A DNA stretch of 10,412 nt from an uncultured Collinsella sp. (lineage in GTDB: Bacteria > Actinomycetota > Coriobacteriia > Coriobacteriales > Coriobacteriaceae): the NCBI GenBank assembly GCA_937969105.1, contig CALBUZ010000161.1:1-10412 (forward strand), given 5' to 3'. Shown piece after piece: positions 6,894 to 10,412 of the stretch. The stretch's first letter is position 1, and the number at the start of each line of letters is the position of its first letter. The position numbers and the translations under genes are program-made. The notes below the pieces were generated by a model. It had not been told where the DNA came from, ran no database searches, and saw nothing but the letters and a program-made list of their open reading frames with translations.

Positions 6894-6950
6894 ACTCCGC
6901 CAAGCGTGTTTCCCCAAGGGAAATCACGTTTGGCGGAGTTTTCTGTTTTT
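6894..6950 (+). terminator. Large terminator hairpin after lacC and the nagA relic
   Basis: ACTCCGCCAA (6894-6903) pairs with TTGGCGGAGT (6930-6939), and the stem continues inside as CGTG/CACG and TTTCCC/GGGAAA with small mismatches. It is followed by TTTTCTGTTTTT. It is the first strong stop signal downstream of the epimerase-lacC pair. Confidence 0.85.
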
Positions 6951-7010
6951 AAGTAGGAAGCGGTCGACGTGGCGATGCGTGGATTGGCGCGCACGCACTC
7001 AAAATCGACA

Positions 7011-7035
7011 ACAAAAAAGCCGCCCGAAGGCGGCT
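7011..7035 (-). terminator. Terminator of tRNA-Thr
   Basis: On the minus strand AGCCGCC, loop TTCG, GGCGGCT is followed by TTTTTTG. It lies 11 bases past the tRNA 3' end. Confidence 0.88.
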
Positions 7036-7046
7036 ATCTTGTGCAA

Positions 7047-7122
7047 TGGAGCCAGCGACCGGGCTCGAACCGGTGACCCCCGCTTTACGAGAGCGGTGCT
7101 CTACCAACTGAGCTACGCTGGC
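7047..7122 (-). tRNA. tRNA-Thr(CGT)
   Basis: Minus-strand sequence folds as a complete 76-base tRNA with encoded CCA (complement 7047-7049). The acceptor stem is GCCAGCG/CGCTGGC with discriminator T, the D arm is GCTC/GAGC, and the anticodon arm is CCGCT-CTCGTAA-AGCGG with anticodon CGT (reads ACG, threonine). The T arm is ACCGG-TTCGAGC-CCGGT. All stems are perfect. tRNA 3' ends are common integration sites, but I see no duplicate of this end elsewhere in the window. Confidence 0.97.
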
Positions 7123-7161
7123 GGCCATGTGGTGACGCAACTGAGGCGTCAACGGCTGTCT

Positions 7162-7190
7162 ATGATACGGGACATCGCACATCCGCGCAA
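7162..7190 (-). promoter_or_regulatory. Promoter of tRNA-Thr
   Basis: On the minus strand TTGCGC (complement of 7185-7190) and TATCAT (complement of 7162-7167) are separated by exactly 17 bases. The -10 box lies about 40 bases before the mature tRNA 5' end. This is a good housekeeping-type promoter at the right place. Confidence 0.65.
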
Positions 7191-7279
7191 GGGTTCTGAC
7201 GGCTTTTCTCACTTTAAATGCACTAATATTGGTGACGTGATGTCTTGCTCTTGCGGATCTCAAGCAGAATGGGGCAGCG

Positions 7280-7771
7280 ATGGCTCAACCCAAGATTCTT
7301 CTCACACGTATCGACGATCGTTTCATTTACGGGCAAGACGTTGAGCTGTGGAACGAAGCCGTGGGTTCCAACCTTGTCCTAATCGTCAACGATGAGATCG
7401 CGGCGGATTCGCGCCAATGGGCACCCATGAGGGTGGCGGCGGAAGGCGTTTGGACGCGGTTTTTCTCGGTGCAAAGGACCGTCGACATCATTCATACCGC
7501 AACGCCGCGTCAATGGATTCTCATCATGGTGGCGTCGCCCGCGGATGCATTGGCGCTGGTGAAGGGTGGCGTGCCAATAACCAAGATCAGCATCGGCCAT
7601 ATGCGGGCGGGGGAGGGCAAACGCTCTGTAACGCCCGCGGTCGCCATAGACGATGCGGACATCGCCGTCCTCAAAGAGCTACAAAAGCTCGGAGTAGAGC
7701 TGGAAATCCGCTATCTCCCAAGCTCCAATCCCGACCCCATCCAACTAGTCATTGGGGACGTTCTTAAATGA
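7280..7771 (+). CDS. Mannose-family PTS IIB-like protein lacking the active-site His
   Basis: A 163-residue protein of the PTS mannose/fructose/sorbose IIB fold (AgaB/AgaV/ManX-IIB relatives), normally a cytoplasmic phosphocarrier between IIA and the incoming sugar. The N-terminus ILLTRIDDRFIYGQD (6-20) is the family's active-site loop, but the normal RIDDR-L-(I/V)-HGQ has Tyr17 in place of the phosphorylated His, a single-base change from CAC/CAT to TAC. The rest (FFSVQRTVDII, KISIGHMRAGEGK) follows the family. No IIA, IIC or IID gene is nearby. The last eight residues (L-V-I-G-D-V-L-K) and the stop are encoded by the intergenic repeat starting at 7744, so the native C-terminus has been replaced. 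The ribosome site before ATG 7280 is weak (GGGG at 7270). It may be a degenerating gene or a non-phosphorylatable regulator; I favour decay. Confidence 0.8.
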   Translation: MAQPKILLTRIDDRFIYGQDVELWNEAVGSNLVLIVNDEIAADSRQWAPMRVAAEGVWTRFFSVQRTVDIIHTATPRQWILIMVASPADALALVKGGVPITKISIGHMRAGEGKRSVTPAVAIDDADIAVLKELQKLGVELEIRYLPSSNPDPIQLVIGDVLK

Positions 7772-7917
7772 CTAGTCAAGCGGAACACCCTTGGCACTTG
7801 GGGACGTTCCTTATGTGCCGGCCTTTTAGGAACGTCCCCAAGTGTCGGCAGATTGGGACAGTCCTTCTCGCCAAACGTTAAAGACTGTCCCCAATGACTA
7901 GTCATTTAAGAACGTCC
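7744..7917. repeat. Composite palindromic intergenic repeat (REP-like)
   Basis: Nested inverted repeats are present. The outer arms 7756-7777 and 7896-7917 are perfect over 22 bases; 7744-7759 and 7887-7902 over 16; the inner hairpin 7795-7810 with 7829-7844 over 16 (CACTTGGGGACGTTCC); and a second hairpin TTGGGACAGTC (7853-7863) pairs with GACTGTCCCCAA (7883-7894) with one extra C. The palindrome AATGACTAGTCATT (7893-7906) forms the core of the outer repeat. The word GAACGTCCCCAA occurs intact three times (7830-7841 plus; 7752-7763 and 7798-7809 minus). A fourth copy (7910-7917) is cut after GAACGTCC by the IS110 element. I recall similar GGGGACGTTC/AATGACTAGTC blocks in intergenic repeats of gut Actinomycetota and around REP-associated transposases, but no such transposase is present here. 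Confidence 0.85.
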
Positions 7918-8778
7918 ATTACAGTCGAAATTGTCAGCCCGGGACCGTCTCGGGCTACGATTGAGGCGCGCCCAGAACGGGCCGCCGACCGGGCGCCCGC
8001 GCACGGCCGAACGTCCCTGCCCCCGAGAGGGCCTGTTGGGTGCTGCCGGCGCGGGACGCGCCGTCCCCGACGGCTGATAGGAAAGTGCCGGGCAGGTGCC
8101 GCGGCTGGTAATGTGAGTGCCGAGGGGGAGGCCATCCGGTCGAACGACTACCGGAAGGATACCACCGTGAAAGCGCCATCCACCAGACCCGCGGCCGTGC
8201 TCGGCCTGGACGTCGGCAAGTCATCGCACTGGGCCTGCCTGATCGACCGCGACGGGGAGGTGCTGGCCAGCGCCCCCGTCCGCAACAGGGAGGCCGAGCT
8301 CGACGCGCTGTTCGCCTCCGCGCCCGCCGGCACGCTCGTCGTCGTCGACCAGTTCCGCAACATAGGGTCCCTCGCCGTGAGGCGGGCCCGCGCCGCGGGG
8401 CTCGGGGTCGCCTACCTGCCCGGGCTCGCCGCCAGCCGCGCCGCGGGCCTGTTCGCCGGCGAGGCCAAGACCGACGAGCGCGACGCCGCGGTGATCGCGC
8501 GGACCGCCCTGGGCGTGCCGGACTCCCTGTCGGGGGTCCCGGGCCGCGGCGAGGCCCTCGAGGCCGCCCGCGCCCTCTCGTCGCAGCGCGACCACGTCGT
8601 CGCCTGCGCGACCAGGGACAAGAACCGCCTGCGCGCGGTGCTGCTCGAGTCCTGCCCGGCCCTCGAGGCCGCGGTCGACCTGTCGGACCGGCGGTGGCTG
8701 GAGCTGCTCGCCGGGTTCGGCGGGGCGTGGGGGATCGCCCGCTCCGGGGCCGGGGGCCCGCGGGCCGAGGCCGCCGGG
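7918..8778 (+). mobile_element. IS110-family element, left part, interrupted by IS21-like element
   Basis: The left boundary is set where the palindromic repeat stops matching its inverted partner (after GTCC at 7917). A roughly 250-base structured noncoding leader precedes the transposase start, the arrangement of the IS110 subgroup. The right part, including the C-terminal transposase domain and right end, is absent because an IS21-type left end begins at 8779. If the insertion is simple, the remainder lies beyond the window. Insertion within a palindromic repeat fits known IS110-family habits (IS621 and others target REP sequences). Confidence 0.82.
7936..8125 (+). ncRNA. Putative IS110 bridge RNA
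   Basis: The leader can be folded by eye into the three parts known for IS110 bridge RNAs. (1) A 5' hairpin: AGCCCG (7936-7941) with CGGGCT (7951-7956). (2) A target-type loop: outer stem CCCGCGC-A-CGGC (7996-8007) with GCCGGCGCGGG (8045-8055), apical stem GCCC (8019-8022) with GGGC (8029-8032), leaving CGAACGTCCCT and CCTGTTGGGTGCT as open strands. GAACGTCC (8009-8016) is identical to the 8 bases at the insertion point (7910-7917), and TTGGG (8036-8040) complements the expected right half CCCAA. (3) A donor-type part: hairpin GCCGTC/GACGGC (8060-8074), apical stem 8087-8093 with 8098-8105, then GTAATG (8108-8113), complementary to CATTAC at the left junction (7917-7922). Ends are approximate. 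Confidence 0.65.
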
Positions 8779-8784
8779 TGTTAG
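8167..8784 (+). pseudogene. IS110-family transposase (DEDD recombinase), C-terminally truncated
   Basis: The frame of 205 residues holds the RuvC-like DEDD domain of an IS110 transposase, a bridge-RNA-guided recombinase. Asp15 lies in LGLDVGK, and Asp61 in VVVDQFRNIG sits in the position that is Glu in IS621; DQ is common in actinobacterial members. Asp103 and Asp106 are in AKTDERDA. The family is about 400 residues with a second C-terminal domain carrying the catalytic serine; that half is missing. GTG 8167 is chosen as the start because GGAAGGA (8153-8159) lies seven bases before it and the conserved domain begins right after; the frame stays open upstream but crosses the bridge-RNA region. 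The last two codons (TGT TAG) belong to the IS21-type end at 8779. This copy is inactive. Confidence 0.85.
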
Positions 8785-8800
8785 CGCTACTGTAAAAACA

Positions 8801-8886
8801 ACCATTTTGACCAACGCTCAATAACCAATCATGCCAACGCAATCCCGCCATTTGCGCCAACGCATTTTCACCATTTCCACCAACGC
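8801..8886 (+). repeat. Four IS21 terminal repeats with 23-base period
   Basis: Related 17-base units sit at 8801-8817 (ACCATTTTGACCAACGC), 8824-8840 (ACCAATCATGCCAACGC), 8847-8863 (GCCATTTGCGCCAACGC) and 8870-8886 (ACCATTTCCACCAACGC). Consensus is RCCAnnnnnnCCAACGC. Start-to-start distance is exactly 23 bases each time, so all face nearly the same side of the helix. IS21 elements carry such multiple end repeats as IstA binding sites. Confidence 0.9.
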
Positions 8887-8939
8887 CGGGGCTTACGCTT
8901 CGATCGACAAGCGAACGATGCTTTCGGGAGGAGCGGGCC

Positions 8940-10178
8940 GTGGCGGAGAAGAACCTGATCGGAGAGTTGGACATGTACAGGGAAGCGGGCATAAAGCCCA
9001 ACTTCAGCGACATAGCGAAGCGCTACGGCAAGGACAGGCACACCGTGGCGTCGTACTGGAGGGCCGAGGGCGGGCGGCCCCACGACGGGCGCGGCGACAG
9101 GGCGGGCTCGTTCGACGCGCACATCGAGGAGGTGGCCGCCAAGGCGCAGCTGCCGGGAGTCACCAAGAAGGGCATCCACGAGTGGCTGCTGCACAGGTAT
9201 CCCGGCGAGGACCTGGCCGGCTACAACGCCTTCACCCAGTTCATGCGCAAGAACGGCATCGCCGTCGGGGCCTCCGGGGGCCCGGAGCCGCACCCGCGCT
9301 TCGAGACGCCGCCCGGACTGCAGCTGCAGTTCGACTGGAAGGAGTCCGTCAAGATGGCGAACCGCGACGGCGAGCTGTTCGAGTTCAACGTGTTCGCGGC
9401 GACGCTGGGCCATTCCCGCAGGCACATATTCATCCGGTCGAGGACCAGGACGACCGACGACCTGGTCAGGTGCATGTACGCCACGATCGCGAGGCTCGGC
9501 GGCGTGCCGCGCGAGTGGGTCACGGACAACATGTCCGCCCTGGTGACGGTCAAGGGCGGCAGGCGCCTCAAGGTCCAGCGCGCATACGAGTTCGCCAAGG
9601 CCGCCGGCTTCGAGCTGAAGCTGTGCCGCCCGCGCAGCCCCCAGACGAAGGGCAAGGTCGAGTCGTCGAACCGCTTCCTGTCGCGGCTCGCGGCCTACCA
9701 GGGCGACTTCGACGGCTGGGACGACATCGACGAGATCGTCGCGCGGATCGAGGACGCCAGCAACTCCGAGCCCAACGAGACCACGGGGCTGCCGCCCTCC
9801 GCGCTGTTCATGGAGGAGAAGGACGCGCTGCTGCCCGTCGGAAACCTGCGCGCCCTCGAGGAGGCGATGGGCGACGTGGTGCGCGTGGCCAGGGTGCCGG
9901 CCACGATGCTGGTGAGCGCGCACGGCGAGCCCATGTCGGTGCCCAGGCGCTGCATCGGCAGGCCCGCCCGCATCGTCTGCATGCCCGGCGGCGCGATGGA
10001 CTGCTACGTCGGCGGCGAGCTGGTGGCCACGCACGTGGCGGGCGGGCCGGCCTACGACCCGGCGCACTACGCCGAGGCCATGGCCGGCAAGCGGTGGTTC
10101 GGCGACGCCGCCGGCGACATCGAGGCGGCCGCCGCGGCCAACCTCGGCCTGCTCGACTCGATAGGGGGCTCGCTGTGA
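8940..10178 (+). CDS. istA: IS21-family transposase IstA
   Basis: A 412-residue DDE transposase that cuts and joins the ends of the IS21 element, with IstB choosing the target. The N-terminus has a helix-turn-helix for end binding (FSDIAKRYGKDRHTVASYWR, about 22-41). The RNase H-like core has Asp132 in QLQFDWKES, Asp196 in WVTDNMSA and Glu241 in KGKVESSNRF, in the order D-D-E. The C-terminal part (PATMLVSAHGEPMSVP onward) is the beta-rich IstA tail. Length is normal for the shorter IstA group. The start is GTG 8940 with GGGAGGAG (8926-8933) six bases upstream. The stop TGA at 10176-10178 overlaps the istB start GTG (10175), the usual coupled arrangement. The frame is intact. Confidence 0.95.
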   Translation: MAEKNLIGELDMYREAGIKPNFSDIAKRYGKDRHTVASYWRAEGGRPHDGRGDRAGSFDAHIEEVAAKAQLPGVTKKGIHEWLLHRYPGEDLAGYNAFTQFMRKNGIAVGASGGPEPHPRFETPPGLQLQFDWKESVKMANRDGELFEFNVFAATLGHSRRHIFIRSRTRTTDDLVRCMYATIARLGGVPREWVTDNMSALVTVKGGRRLKVQRAYEFAKAAGFELKLCRPRSPQTKGKVESSNRFLSRLAAYQGDFDGWDDIDEIVARIEDASNSEPNETTGLPPSALFMEEKDALLPVGNLRALEEAMGDVVRVARVPATMLVSAHGEPMSVPRRCIGRPARIVCMPGGAMDCYVGGELVATHVAGGPAYDPAHYAEAMAGKRWFGDAAGDIEAAAAANLGLLDSIGGSL

Positions 10179-10412
10179 GCGCCGCCGTGCAGGCCAGTCC
10201 CCTCAACCGCCTGGCGGCCAACCTCGAGGAGCTGGGGCTCGAGGGCATGGCGTCGTCGGTGCCCGAGTACGTCAGGCTCGTCGCCGACGGGAGGAAGAGC
10301 CTGGTCGAAGCCATGCTCGAGCTCACCGACGCCCAGATAGCCCTCAAGCGGCGCGCCGACGACGAGCGCCGCACGAGGATGGCCAACTTCCCCTACATAA
10401 AGACGCTGGCCG
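10175..10412 (+). CDS. istB: IS21-family helper ATPase IstB, N-terminal fragment (runs off window)
   Basis: The frame starts at GTG 10175 inside the istA stop (GTGA overlap) and is open to the window end, 79 codons. The visible part is the helical N-terminal region of IstB, with L-N-R-L-A-A-N-L-E-E-L-G-L-E-G-M-A and the conserved segment RRTRMANFPYIKTLA just before the AAA+ domain; the Walker motifs would follow outside the window. IstB is an ATP-dependent DNA-remodelling protein that forms rings on target DNA and stimulates IstA. Whether the gene is complete cannot be seen here. Confidence 0.9.
   Translation, partial: MSAAVQASPLNRLAANLEELGLEGMASSVPEYVRLVADGRKSLVEAMLELTDAQIALKRRADDERRTRMANFPYIKTLA

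Larger units (their letters stand above)
8779..10412 (+). mobile_element. IS21-family element, left end through istA and start of istB
   Basis: It starts with TGTTAGCGCTACTGTAAA, an IS21-type TG end, inside the IS110 transposase gene. Four phased terminal repeats, istA and the overlapping start of istB follow in the canonical order. The right end is beyond the window. The istA/istB codons and very high GC resemble those of the IS110 element and differ from the more moderate neighbouring chromosomal genes. Confidence 0.93.

Noticed and set aside
6979..7344. Open frame across the tRNA-Thr region
   Set aside because: It reads through the antisense strand of the tRNA and its terminator and overlaps the IIB start in another frame; no domain is visible.
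7894..8166. Upstream extension of the IS110 transposase to ATG 7894
   Set aside because: That ATG lies in the host palindromic repeat, the residues are not transposase-like, and GTG 8167 has a good ribosome site right before the conserved domain.
8868..10067. Minus-strand frame opposite istA
   Set aside because: His/Arg/Gly-rich shadow of a very high-GC gene; the plus strand has a full DDE transposase.

Overview
Most of this window reads like a piece of a high-GC human-gut Actinomycetota genome of the Collinsella type (class Coriobacteriia). This is inferred from protein similarity, codon use and the intergenic repeat style; no 16S gene or database search was available. Its theme is amino-sugar/galactose catabolism, followed by an accessory stretch of nested mobile DNA. 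The first ~1.5 kb is very different: AT-rich, without credible genes, and filled with a short motif that occurs about 17 times in both orientations.

Layout. 1-1540: AT-rich noncoding field with copies of a 16-base motif (consensus TGCGACAWAATTATAA). It stops abruptly inside the 5' part of an agaS-like SIS isomerase/deaminase gene, which has no start codon in its homologous N-terminal frame. 1646-2659: agaS, with a strong terminator. 2776-3945: nagA-type deacetylase. 4020-4604 (minus): flavodoxin-like protein, its terminator shared with the nagA 3' side. 4760-5641: LacX/GalM-type aldose epimerase. 5701-6636: lacC-type tagatose-6-phosphate kinase. 6673-6801: a decayed 3' fragment of a second nagA. 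6864-6950: two related palindromes, the second a terminator. 7047-7122 (minus): tRNA-Thr(CGT) with its promoter and terminator. 7280-7771: mannose-family PTS IIB protein with tyrosine where the phosphorylated histidine should be. 7744-7917: composite palindromic intergenic repeat. 7918-8778: 5' part of an IS110-family element with a putative bridge RNA. 8779-10412: left end, istA and start of istB of an IS21-family element that interrupts the IS110 transposase.

How it works together. AgaS, the deacetylase and LacC form a coherent route from N-acetylgalactosamine-6-phosphate to galactosamine-6-phosphate, tagatose-6-phosphate and tagatose-1,6-bisphosphate. A LacX-like epimerase is alongside. 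The aldolase and a full PTS transporter are not in the window.

The most interesting points are two. First, the IS110 leader folds on paper into a bridge-RNA-like target loop, whose left guide repeats the 8 bases at the insertion point and whose right guide complements the expected other half of the target. Second, the dense two-orientation motif field in foreign-looking AT-rich DNA abuts a decapitated agaS; I cannot assign it to a known system.
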